Positions 1 through 11,204 of a stretch of DNA of 24,894 nucleotides are shown one piece after another. Both the position numbers and the translations under genes were made by a program. This DNA is from Zygophlyctis sp. KS116 (Eukaryota > Chytridiomycota), in assembly GCA_054661495.1 (NCBI GenBank), contig BAAFSQ010000141.1, positions 1-24,894 on the forward strand, given 5' to 3'. The notes below the pieces were generated by a model. The model was not told the DNA's origin. It saw only the letters and a list, made by a program, of their open reading frames with translations, and made no database searches. The stretch's first letter is position 1. Every line of letters starts with the position of its first letter.

Positions 1-184
1 TCCTTTAGTGTCTTCTTTAGAATCACCCTTATTATCTCCTTTTGGATCTCCTTTAGTGTCTTCTTTAGAATCACCCTTATTATCTCCTTTTGGATCTCCT
101 TTAGTGTCTTCTTTAGAATCACCCTTATTATCTCCTTTTGGATCTCCTTTGGTGTCTTCTTTAGAATCACCCTTATTATCTCCA
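1..184. repeat. 48-bp coding tandem repeat, about 3.8 copies visible
   Basis: Units start at 1, 49, 97 and 145. The first three are identical in the part I compared. The fourth carries a base change near 151 and diverges after 184. Each unit codes for 16 residues of the secreted protein on the minus strand. The array continues past the left edge, so the copy number is unknown. Confidence 0.93.
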
Positions 185-398
185 CCTTTAGAGTCACCAC
201 CATTAGAATCAGAAGTATTTCCCTTAGAATCACCACCATTAGAATCATCTACTATAACTACAACTGTTCCATCATCCTGGGCAGCATCTCGTCTTATCAA
301 TCCTAGAATTTAAACGCATATATCATACCATTTTCATTATCCGCAAGCGGTGCAGCAGATATAGCAGCAGCCAAAACTAATACATGAGCAACTTTCAT
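1..398 (-). CDS. Secreted repeat protein, C-terminus beyond window edge
   Basis: Reading leftwards from the ATG at 396-398, the protein starts MKVAHVLVLAAAISAAPLAD. This is a classic signal peptide: short basic start, Ala/Leu/Val core, small residues before the likely cut. One 26-nt GT-AG intron (303-328) follows codon 23 and restores the frame. The mature region begins LIRRDAAQDD, where the Arg-Arg could be a Kex2-type processing site. It then becomes rich in Gly, Asp, Ser and Lys, and near the left edge turns into a perfect 16-residue repeat (unit DPKGDNKGDSKEDTKG), encoded by 48-bp tandem copies that run off the window. It is probably a disordered, charged, secreted or wall-associated protein. 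I do not recognise a family. The long plus-strand frame over the same repeat is only its antisense shadow: the minus frame alone has a signal peptide and a splice-consistent intron. Confidence 0.72.
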
Positions 399-712
399 TT
401 TTTGATAGCTGACAGCTGCTACATTCTGCTTTTATGCACACCTGTCAAACTATCACTAAGCAGTATCATCACTAGTGAGGCGTCTATCAAACTACCGTTA
501 AGCAGCATAATCATTCTGTCAAACCGATACAAAGCAACATCATCATTAAGCTAGACAGCTGTCAAAAATGCATTACATACTATACAACTACTGATTAAAA
601 CAAGCGCTTACTTTTTACAAACAGAAATCGCTATTGGATTATTTTTAGGGGAATCTTTTAATCAGTAATTTTGGAATTTTTCAATCAAATAATGAATACA
701 TGGCATCATTTA
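399..712. promoter_or_regulatory. Intergenic region with a degenerate ~36-bp triplicate
   Basis: This 314-bp gap lies between the ATG of the secreted repeat protein and the stop of twinfilin, both on the minus strand, so it should carry the secreted gene's promoter. It holds three diverged copies of a roughly 35-38-bp unit at about 443-480, 481-515 and 516-550. They share a core like TCAAACTA followed by TAAGCAG and ATCATCA. No convincing ORF or RNA gene was seen. The rest is AT-rich with no other structure I could recognise. Confidence 0.5.
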
Positions 713-1697
713 TTATTTTCTACCTGGCCGAGCAGGTTTAGAAAATCTTAAATTATCAGCTGATTTAGCAGGAGCCTTTAAACTAATAATCTCTGCCTCA
801 ATTTCTTTGGAATTATCTAATTCAATCTAGAATTAATCTCCTATTTTTACCCTTTTAAAAGATGAAAATAATGGCTCTGCTACCGAAACTGCTGATGGTC
901 TAGCTGAAGCATATTTCATTTTATCCTTGACAGATGATGCAGCAGGACAAATGTATACAAATACTTTTAAATTAGATTAAAACAATTTACCCAAATCTTG
1001 ATCTAAATAATATCCAAACCTTGGACTCGTAGCATTAAATTTACTTACAAATAAAGATAAATCTACCGACTCTACAACAGAATCTAAAATTAAAGAATCA
1101 TTTTCTAATTTCTAGAATTAATTTTTCCATCCTTACAAACACTAATCCACCGCTCCCTCTAGATTTCAATTCCTGAATTTCACTAGTTAATTTTGAATCA
1201 ATTTTGAATTTCAATCCCATTATATGACCTTGTCTCATATTAGAACTAGTATCAACCATTGCTAAATCATTTTTAACCTTTTGCATTTCCAATTCACGAT
1301 CAGTAAATGGCTTATCATCATTAACACTGCTAAAGTCTAGATATCCCTGATAAGAAAGCTCTTTGAGTGAAGAAATGTCCCACTTTACACTTCCTACCCC
1401 CAACTCTTTAGTCAGCAAACCCTTTGAGGAAGCGTAGAGCATTTTGTCACGCACTGATGCATTATCAGGAACAAATGTAATTAGCAAATTTTCCTTTTTC
1501 AACAAGAGATAGAATGCATTATTTCCAGGTACTTTTAAAGTATCTAAAGACTCTTGGAAACTATTTTGATTATAAATTATTTTATCTAGAATAAATTCTT
1601 CATTTTTTATATAAATTAGGAATCCAAAATCATTACAAGATGTCTGAATGGCATTAGTAAGTTGAAGGCAAGGTTTAATACCAGAGTTTAAAGCCAT
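713..1697 (-). CDS. TWF1: Twinfilin (two ADF-H domains)
   Basis: Twinfilin is a cytosolic actin-monomer-binding and capping protein of the ADF/cofilin superfamily. Removing three tiny introns (1112-1136, 25 nt; 964-990, 27 nt; 827-850, 24 nt) gives about 302 residues with two ADF-H modules. The first contains the diagnostic FVPDNASVRDKMLYASSK at roughly residues 75-92. The second has the matching VYICPAASSVKDKMKYASA. The first domain is followed by the typical KPFTDRELEMQ linker segment. The tail is short and basic (SKPARPGRK), consistent with the phosphoinositide or capping-protein-binding tail of the family. The start at 1697 gives a normal ADF-H beginning, ALNSGI. The pinin-like gene starts divergently only about 80 bp away, so the two likely share a promoter. 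The second intron ends in AAAG rather than TAG. Confidence 0.9.
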
Positions 1698-1778
1698 TTC
1701 GGGACTGGGAGCGCGTCATTGTGTCTTTGGCGGTGTGTGGTCTGATGCCAAGGTTGAACCAGGGTGTGGGCGATAAGA

Positions 1779-2492
1779 ATGTCTGATGCCAAGGTTTACC
1801 AAGAGGCAGCGGTGTGTGCAATTAGAATGACTATAGATTCTGAAAAGGAAATGCAAGAGCAAGTAGAAAAAAAAGATGCTTGGGATCCGCCCGAAAAGAA
1901 AAAACCTGCGCTCATAGAATCGGAAGAAGTTAAAAAGAGATCAAAGAGAATGTTTGGGCTGATGTTGGGGACTTTGAATTCTTTAAAGGAAAAATCATCT
2001 TCAGAAATCAAGAGAGAAAAAGTACAGGAAAAGTTGCTGGCTAAGCTAGCACAAGAAAAAAAAGAAATGGAACTGAAAATTCAACAAGAAACAATGGCCA
2101 AGAAATCAAAGATTTTAGAAAAAAGGAAAATTGATGATTCTCTCCGTTACAAAACAACGATGGAAACTGTAAATTCAGTCCTAGAAAAGTATTCGGGATT
2201 TTGTCAGACAGAAACTTTACCGCCAATTTACTTTTTGCCAATGGTTCATTCAGAAAAATCTCTAGAAAACTTGAAAAAATCTACAGAAATTATAGAAAAT
2301 TTAAAAAAATCAATCACTTTTAATCATCAGGAATACATGGATTCAGAATATCCATTAGATTCTCAGATACAATCTGTGGTGGATGACTCTGTAGATGTAA
2401 AAATGGAAGATTCTGTTCAAGAATCGGATTTACAGGAAAAAGATCTCACTACAAATAATAGTATGCAAGATATTAAAGAAGAAAAAGATTAA
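1779..2492 (+). CDS. Pinin/SDK/memA-domain protein
   Basis: This is an intronless frame of 237 residues. At about residues 53-65 it has KKRSKRMFGLMLGTL, the signature of the pinin/SDK/memA domain. A long charged coiled-coil (EKLLAKLAQEKKEMELK and on) follows, then an acidic tail. Family members such as human pinin are nuclear speckle and exon-junction-associated factors that modulate pre-mRNA splicing, which would be fitting in a genome with so many tiny introns (inference). The region YSGFCQTETLPPIYFLP is also typical of the domain's end. I chose ATG 1779. An in-frame ATG at 1827 is a reasonable alternative, and an upstream ATG at 1745 opens a 14-codon uORF that overlaps the chosen start. 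Its TAA overlaps the stop of the protease gene on the other strand. Confidence 0.78.
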   Translation: MSDAKVYQEAAVCAIRMTIDSEKEMQEQVEKKDAWDPPEKKKPALIESEEVKKRSKRMFGLMLGTLNSLKEKSSSEIKREKVQEKLLAKLAQEKKEMELKIQQETMAKKSKILEKRKIDDSLRYKTTMETVNSVLEKYSGFCQTETLPPIYFLPMVHSEKSLENLKKSTEIIENLKKSITFNHQEYMDSEYPLDSQIQSVVDDSVDVKMEDSVQESDLQEKDLTTNNSMQDIKEEKD

Positions 2493-3925
2493 GATTTCTT
2501 TTTATAGAATAATACGTATGCACTAGACATTGGAGTTGGAATATTGATTTTAGAGACTGTAGAATCGTCTTTAATGTACCATGTGTTGTCATCTGAATTA
2601 AGAGTATGCGCAATGTAATGTCCACCTCCTAGGCCCCCCATGTGGTTTGAGATTCCAAAAAGGTCATAATTACACAGCAGGTCTACCCCTAGAGAATTAC
2701 TCATTGAAGATTTAAGGGATAATCCTGAAATTGGGAAATTTACTAGGCAATCCAACTTATCCCTTGAAAAGGAACTGTAATTAAAACGTTTTAGGTCTAG
2801 GGTTAGATCAATATAGTATTACGTAGTACTAGAACTTGAGGACATTTATAGATTTGTAATTTTTTGGATGCTTTTTGATATGATTTGCATTTTGAGCATA
2901 AAAATGGTTCATCAAGAACCTCACTTTTAGAAAATTCATCTAGACAATCTAAAAGACTTAAGGATGAACTCTATAAAAGTTACATAAATTTATAAAACCT
3001 TTGGTATAGGAAGTGATAAATCCATAAATATTTCAAATGTGACTGATTCTTGCTTACAACCGTGACATTTAACAGTTGACTGTAATTGTCCCGCAAATAT
3101 ATCAGAAATTACACTATCATTCATAGATTTACAAATATTCCAACTTGCGGTGGCCTTATCAATATCACTTAACTTATCCAATTCTTCATCCTTGAAATTC
3201 CACTTCTTCTTCTCAATGACCCTATTTAAGTCTTCTGATAAGCCATCGAGCATAAATCTTAAAAATTCCTGAGAATCTTGTTGTCTATATCCTATAAATT
3301 GTGGAGCCCATTTTTCAATGTTTTGTTTAAACTTTAAAGGTGAAATTACTTCTTGAGCAGATGAATGCAACGCTTTATGAACAAGATCAGCAAATGCGAT
3401 CGCTAATTGACCTGAACAATATCAGTTTTTATGCGTGGGTAAATGGTATGCGATGATTTACCTTTAAGCGGAGATCCCTTATTTAGATCACACTTGTATA
3501 ATTCAGAATCAAAATATCCCAATAAATCCCATGATGCGCAAATGCATTGTAGAATAGAATTCATAAAGCACTACAAATTTAGAATTTCGGACATACAGTA
3601 TTTCCCAGATTTGTAAATCCGATCAGACATCTGGCTTTTCCTGATGTTGGCTTTAAATGATATCTTGATAAATTAACCGCTGGTGGTTTGGATAGTAATG
3701 ATTTTAAAGATGATGCTTTATTTAGCGTCGGTAGAGATTCAATATGTAAATCCTTAAAATCCGATTCGAGTGGAGTCTCCCTTGAAGATCGCCTCTTTTC
3801 CCTGCTTGTACCATTTGATCTAATCTTTACTATTGTAAGTTTTACCCTGTTTGTGATGAAAAACTAGTTCTTAAACTACCCAACCGACCAAATCTATTAG
3901 GCGAAGAAGGAGATTTATAACTCAT
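2489..3925 (-). CDS. Ubiquitin-specific protease (USP2/21-like, C19)
   Basis: This is a cysteine protease that removes ubiquitin. Five introns (3820-3845, 3571-3596, 3412-3461, 2971-2998, 2797-2822) give 426 residues. A Ser/Arg-rich N-terminus of about 90 residues precedes the catalytic core. The Cys box reads GFTNLGNTCFMNSILQC (nucleophile near Cys102), with an intron splitting it just before the Cys codon. Further on come YRQQDSQEFLRFMLDGL, two Cys pairs CHGC and CSKC that form the usual USP zinc site, and LKRFNYS. The His box is GGLGGGHYIAHTLN, followed by WYIKDDSTV and SSAYVLFYKK, so all core boxes are present. The third intron is 50 nt, the longest in the window. The fourth has an unusual GTTTTA donor. 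The gene is convergent and overlapping with the pinin gene. Its ATG (3923-3925) directly abuts the ATG of the CUE-Smr gene. Confidence 0.9.
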
Positions 3926-5072
3926 ATGAATGACGTAAGGGAATTTCTTGAATCTCTATTTCCTCAGGTTCACAAAGAACATTTACTGCAATTGACAGAT
4001 CTCTATGATGCAAACATACCTGATATCATCAATCATTTATTATCGCATGAAGATGAAGATGATATCGATGTATTGACTAAACTATTTCCTGACTCAACGA
4101 TTTCTGATATACAAACTGCTTGGATTGAATCGAATGGAAAGTTAGAAATTGCTGCTCAGTATATACTGAGCTTATGTGAAAATGGCAATGATGATCCTCT
4201 GGGACAATCTAATCTTACAAATGACTCTAATTGTAATGAAAAAGAGGATTTAGAAACTCTGCATCAAGCGGATGACTCAAATAATTTTTATACTCTAATC
4301 GAAATGTTTCCTGATCATCCTGTAGAATTAATATCATCAATTTTTGATGATTTTGGATTTGAAACTGGGATATCAAAGATTTTAGATTTAGAGAATGCAT
4401 GTAAAGGAGATTGTATTGACTCTGGATTTCCATGTTTACTCCACTCTAGCAATAGTAACTATCACCAAAACCTTTTAAATTCTGTAAAGCAAGCCCCCTC
4501 TTATAATCTACAATCTAAACAGAATGAAATTCAATATATTTTATCTCCAATTACAAGATCATATCATTCAGAGATTAATATACAATTAGATGAATCTGAA
4601 ATATCAAAAGGATCAAATTATCTTCGAAATCGAGCACAAGATGCAAGAAAATCAAGGAATGATGCGTATCAAAAAGCATCAAGTACTTGGAAAAATAACA
4701 ATCTTACTGCAAAAGGATCAGCTTCATACTATGGGATACAAGTATTTATGATGTTTTAAATTTTAGGGAAGGAATTATCATAATGAAGTTTGTAAATGGA
4801 ATGCATTTGCAGTAGAAGCTTTATTAAGAGAAAATCATAGAGAAGGTGTGCTTGATCTTCATGGATTTACAGTTCAAGAAGCGGTTGGAGTGTTACCTAG
4901 AATAATTCAAGATTGGAAGAATAGTCCTCGAAAGAAATTTAAAATTATAGTAGGAAGGGGAAATCATTCATCAACGGGATCAAGATTGGGACCGGCAGTT
5001 AAGAAATGGCTTACTGATGAAAATATCAGATTTGATGCTGAACCTGGTAGTTTTAATCTCGCAATGAATTAA
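3926..5072 (+). CDS. CUE2: CUE-DUF1771-Smr protein, Cue2/N4BP2-like
   Basis: This is probably a ribosome-associated endonuclease acting in no-go mRNA decay, as known for yeast Cue2. One 25-nt intron (4742-4766) gives 373 residues. The N-terminus carries three consecutive CUE-like ubiquitin-binding helices, at about residues 5-38 (LESLFPQVHKEHLLQL), 48-84 (DVLTKLFPDSTISDIQ) and 122-155 (YTLIEMFPDHPVELIS). A DUF1771 helix pair (LRNRAQDARKSRNDAYQKAS) spans the intron and leads into the Smr domain. That domain has the LDLHGFTVQEAV motif (Asp-x-His) and VGRGNHSSTGSRLGPAVKKWL-like glycine-rich motif, split here by description: GRGNHS then the helix. The catalytic-type Asp and His are present. The third CUE-like repeat is one more than described for yeast Cue2. 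The start is set by the ATG directly abutting the divergent protease start. The zinc transporter begins 31 bp downstream on the same strand. Confidence 0.85.
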
Positions 5073-5103
5073 ACGGACCGTTTTTAAATCCACGTGTGGG
5101 TTA

Positions 5104-6227
5104 ATGGAACAAATGATTGGATATAGTCAGATAAATGTATCGCACTCTCCGACTGCTTCTAAAATGTCAATAGATAAATTACTGAATAAATATTTACAGT
5201 CTATACTAAAAGACAAGGGAACTAGAAAAGTCTTTTGGTTCCTTTGTCTCAATTTATCCTTTACAATGATTGAATTCATCTACGGTTCAATAACAAACTC
5301 TTTGGGACTAACCGCAGATGCCATACACATGCTATTCGACTCTACCGCAATTATATTTTCATTAACGGCGTCAGTTGTTGCTTCATGGCCTGCTACATCG
5401 TCATGGCCTTTTGGGTTTCATAGAGTGGAGACTATGGCTGGATTTGTGAATGCATTAGCATTGTTTTTTGCGTCTGGACATATCTTATGGGAAGCTATTG
5501 AGAGGCTTTGGGAACCTGTGGAGCTGAAAACTGGGAAACTTTTGGTTGTTTCTGTATTGGGACTATTTGTGAATATAGGTATGGTTTATTAGATTTATTT
5601 TAGTGGGTATATACTCTTTTGATCATGGCGGATTACATCATCATCATGATCATCATGAACACCAACATCACGAACATGATCATCACCATGACTCTCACAA
5701 TAATCATCACCATGAATGCAACAATTCTCATACTCAGTCGCATTTGATGCAAGGTAAATTTATATTTTAAAACTCTAGGAATGTTTTTACATGTTTTGGC
5801 AGACACTCTAGGCTCTGTTGGGGTTATTATCTCATCAATCTTAATTTATTCGTTTGGTTGGACATGGGCAGATCCTGTTTGCTCTATATTTATAGCAATT
5901 ATGGTTTCTTTAAGTTCATGGCCTCTATTGCAAGAATCAGGAGAAATTTTGCTTCTAAGAAGTCCAAGAGCTCTAGAAAACAAATTGAAGTGTGTTTTAT
6001 GTGATGTAAATGATAAATATAACTAATATTAGATTCTACAGATTCCTAATGTGGAAGGTTATTCTAATGAACGTTTTTGGCAAGTTTCGTATGGAAATTA
6101 TATCGGATCTCTTCAAGTCCAAGTTTCAGATAGTGCAAAGGAGATAGAAGTGAAAAAGAAAGTCCTCGGATTGTTTGAAAATCTGGGATTTAAGAGTGTC
6201 GTTGTTCAAATTGATAAAAATGCTTAA
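5104..6227 (+). CDS. Zinc transporter, CDF family (ZnT5/7, Msc2/Zrg17 type)
   Basis: This is a proton-coupled zinc exporter into the early secretory pathway. Three introns (5579-5603, 5754-5778, 6006-6032) give 348 residues with six predicted membrane segments. TM2 has LTADAIHMLFDS and TM5 has FLHVLADTLGSVGVI. Both carry the His-x3-Asp zinc site of ZnT-type CDF proteins, and this wording is that of the ZnT5/ZnT7 branch. Between TM4 and TM5 (bases about 5625-5745) lies a very His-rich cytosolic loop with runs such as HHHHDHHEH and DHHHDSH. It sits on an exon of its own bounded by two 25-nt introns. A cytosolic C-terminal domain ends QIDKNA. It is short compared with Msc2, which has many extra N-terminal helices. 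It runs toward the AAA ATPase gene, leaving only 14 bp between the two stops. Confidence 0.9.
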
Positions 6228-6241
6228 CCTTTTTCAATGTA

Positions 6242-8330
<2,089 letters not shown>

Positions 8331-8462
8331 TCTTTAGATTTTAGCAATGATTAGAGAGAAAATATAAATTAGCTCTGTGAACGACACTATTAAACTAAAC
8401 AATAAAAAGTTTTATTCGACTTATACCCCTTATTACCGTATAATTTTTCACTGTTTTTTTTC
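8331..8462. promoter_or_regulatory. Divergent promoter region, AAA ATPase / WNK kinase
   Basis: About 130 bp lie between the AAA ATPase ATG and the first recognisable WNK codons. A TATAAAT-like element occurs near 8371. An ATG at about 8349 reads only six codons before a stop. From 8437 to 8464 the sequence looks like a 27-nt intron (GTATAA donor, then a pyrimidine run ending TTTTCAG), so a WNK leader exon may lie here. I found no AUG that opens the kinase frame. Confidence 0.4.
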
Positions 8463-10455
8463 AGACCAACGCTCTCAAGGGTCTGGGCACAGTCAAATTT
8501 TAAACTGGACGAAGCCGTAGAAACTGATCCAAGTGGGCGCTTTGAGCGGTATTCCACATGCCTAGGAACAGGCGCACATAAGATAGTCTACAAGGCTTTT
8601 GATCAGGAAGAGGGGGTGGAAGTGGCTTGGAATACTCTCTTAAATGTGTAAATATGCAATCTAAATCTAGTATTGATAAGGAAAAGGTTTTACAGGAAAT
8701 TAGAATCTTAACTTGTGTCAACAATCCAAATGTTATTACTTTAATTCATTCTTGGTTAGATGACAAACATGTGGTTTTTATTACAGAATTAATGACTTCT
8801 GGAACTCTGAAATCCTTTTTACAGAAAACTAAAGGTCCTGTAAGATCTAAAATACTTAAAAACTGGGCACGACAAATTCTTTGCGGTATTTATATTTAGG
8901 TTAAGAGTTAGGGCTTAGTTATCTTCACTCTAAATCGCCACCAATTATTCATAGAGACCTAAAATGTGAAAATATATTTATTAATGGGAATAATGGACAG
9001 GCAAAAATAGGGGATTTAGGGCTGGCTGTAGTGAAGAATTCGCAACATTTAAGTAGTGTATTAGGAACACCAGAGTTTTTAGCTCCAGAAGTTTATGATG
9101 AGAAATATGATGAAAAAGTGGATATTTATGCTTTTGGGATGGTAATTGAATTTTCTAAAAGAAATTAGGTTTTGTTGGAAATTATAACAAAGGAATATCC
9201 TTATGCAGAATGTAGTAATCAAGCTCAGATATATAAAAAAGTTTCATCAGGGATTAAACCTTTGGCACTTTCAAGAGTAATTGATGAAGCTTCTAGGGCA
9301 TTTGTAGAATTATGTCTTAATTTTGATCCGGAAAATAGGCCGAGTGCACTTGAATTACTAAGTCATCCATTTTTAAGTGATGCTCCAATGATGTCTCCAG
9401 AAACTTCTTTTGATCATATTGCAGCATTTTCTGATGTTTCTTCAGTAACTTCGTATGAGACGACTCTTAGAAATGAAGCTCCGTCAAATTCTCTAAAACA
9501 TATTGTAGATGCGGAACATCATACTTTTCTGATTTTGGAAAGGCCTACTTTAAGTAAAGCAATCAATAATAGTGGAATACCAGATTCTCATTGTGTTGTA
9601 GAATACGTTGATAGACCTTCTGAACATGAAGTTACCCTTAAAATGTTGTATGGGGCTCATGGTGCTCCGATTTCAGAAATTAGATTTCCGTTTAAACTTT
9701 TGGAAGATACAGCTGAAGGTGTGGTTGCTGAAATGATCAAGGAGGCTCTTATAGCAAAACAAGATGAGGTTTTGGCAAAAATGAAGTTGTTGGAATCACT
9801 AAAGGCTGTTTTTTATGGACCAAAAAGGGGTATGAATAATGAAGGTGTACTAGGTGGCTCTCCGTTAAACTCTCCATTATTAAAGCCATCTGCTACCCCG
9901 TATCATTTAGATTTATCTGGAAAGACTCGTGCAGCTTCTTTGTCGGGATCTGTCAATCTTCTCGAGAATTCTTTGAATTTGCCTGGATCTGCTACTGGAT
10001 CGCCCGAATACCCCACTCCTTGGAACACACTTCCTCGAGCTTCTAAAGAATCTACAAAAGATGAACACTTTCCCACTCCGGCAAGCTGCCAATCTTCTAC
10101 ATCAATGGATGAAGCAGTAAAGAACAGGCTAAAAGAGTTACAGGAGTTGAATTTGCAAGGTCTTGGATCTATGGATGCCAATAAAACATCAACAATCAAT
10201 CGGCACAGGGCTCAGCCAATTCTAGGATCAGGCGACTCACATCAATGGCCTATTACATTCGGACAAAACTCACAGAGCAGATCCCAATCCTTTGTACGAC
10301 AATCATATTCGACAAGACTTCCCTCTGAACCTACCATTGGTCAGCTCGCAGCGCATCAGAGATCGCAATCATCTAACTCTAGTATATCAGGAATCACCAA
10401 TATTTCGACTGAAAATTTGAATTTTGATCAGTTGGATCATATAGAAAAAAGTTGA
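8463..10455 (+). CDS. WNK (with-no-lysine) Ser/Thr kinase, 5' end unresolved
   Basis: WNK kinases sense chloride and osmotic state and activate downstream STE20-type kinases. Three introns (8648-8670, 8886-8911, 9142-9168) give about 638 residues from the first in-frame codon. The kinase domain starts [21 protein letters not shown]. The glycine loop carries a Lys, and the usual VAIK is VAWN, which is the WNK hallmark. The rest is canonical: [63 protein letters not shown]. An OSR1-C/PF2-like domain follows ([20 protein letters not shown]), then a long Ser-rich, probably disordered tail. The kinase frame is open upstream to 8406 but contains no ATG, so the start is a missing exon, a non-AUG start or an error. 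'VAWN' in place of the usual 'VAWC' is a minor difference. Confidence 0.88.
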
Positions 10456-10524
10456 AATTACTGGATAATGATTTTTTTTAAAAACTTCCATTACTCCCTC
10501 TTGATATGCTTTTTCAAATAAATA

Positions 10525-11204
10525 CTATATTTTCATTGAAGTATAAGTTGGAATCCTAGATCTAATAACCTTGAATAAGTTTAAAACCACTTACTTTTAA
10601 CGCATCTGCCCCTCCACATTCTTCAATTGTAGCGAGAACAGAATAAGTCCTTTCGCGAATAGCAATATCCGTTCCAAGAACTTTTGAACCAAGTGGAGGT
10701 AGTACAAATCCTAAATGAGGAGTTAAAGCAGATCCCATTAATTTAGCCAGCGTTTCTAAATTTTCCAATGCTGTATAGTACAAGTCAACAGACTTTGAGC
10801 CTAATGCAGTTCTTAACGAAGGAATGCAACCCGAAAGAACCAATTTTATCTTTGGAACTGCATTCGGAGCTCCCAATAATTCTTTAAGTCCTTGTTTGAC
10901 TACAAATACGTATGGGAATGCGGTTTCTTGCAGTCCCTCGAAAAATGTCATTAGTAATGGATTATAATTGACTTGAGAAATTGGAATATCCCATCCAAGT
11001 TTATGTTTTACTGATCCATGCAATAGCCGACATGCTATTTATTAGTACCGGTTTCTTACGGATTCCACCTTTTGCGTGAAGAGCAGAAAATGAAGTCTTG
11101 TATACTTTATCTTGGCCTAATGGATGTACTATATTTCGGCTTGTAGTTTCAGGCTTTGATGGTTTCTTGAGAGGAATTCGTCCGGTTTCCTTCTTTGATA
11201 ACAT
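10525..11204 (-). CDS. PACRGL: PACRG-like protein (PACRGL)
   Basis: Two 25-nt introns (11035-11059 and 10570-10594) give 209 residues. A basic N-terminus leads to HPLGQDKVYKTSFSALHAKGG, then across the first intron GIPCRLLHGSVKHKLGW. This matches PACRGL (family wording GGIPCRLVHGSVKHRLQW) better than PACRG itself. The middle is an all-helical repeat fold (MTFFEGLQETAFPYVFVVKQG, GSKVLGTDIAIRERTYSVL, ECGGADALK). After the second intron the C-terminus is VIRSRIPTYTSMKI, again like PACRGL (KSKIPTYCSICC). PACRG relatives belong to the inner junction of axonemal doublet microtubules, so this gene suggests a flagellated life stage (inference). It is transcribed toward WNK, with stops 69 bp apart, and diverges from the DCAF4-like gene. 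Confidence 0.87.

Noticed and set aside
8-313. Plus-strand frame of Ser/Leu/Pro repeats
   Set aside because: It is the antisense of the secreted repeat protein. The minus strand has a signal peptide and a splice-consistent 26-nt intron, and this frame has neither.
399-712. Possible tRNA or other RNA gene in the largest gap
   Set aside because: I could find no cloverleaf, no A and B boxes and no stable stem by eye, only degenerate direct repeats.
1796-2241. Minus-strand frames opposite the pinin gene
   Set aside because: They are shadows of the Lys/Glu-rich coiled-coil on the plus strand. Their Phe/Ser-rich translations match no family.
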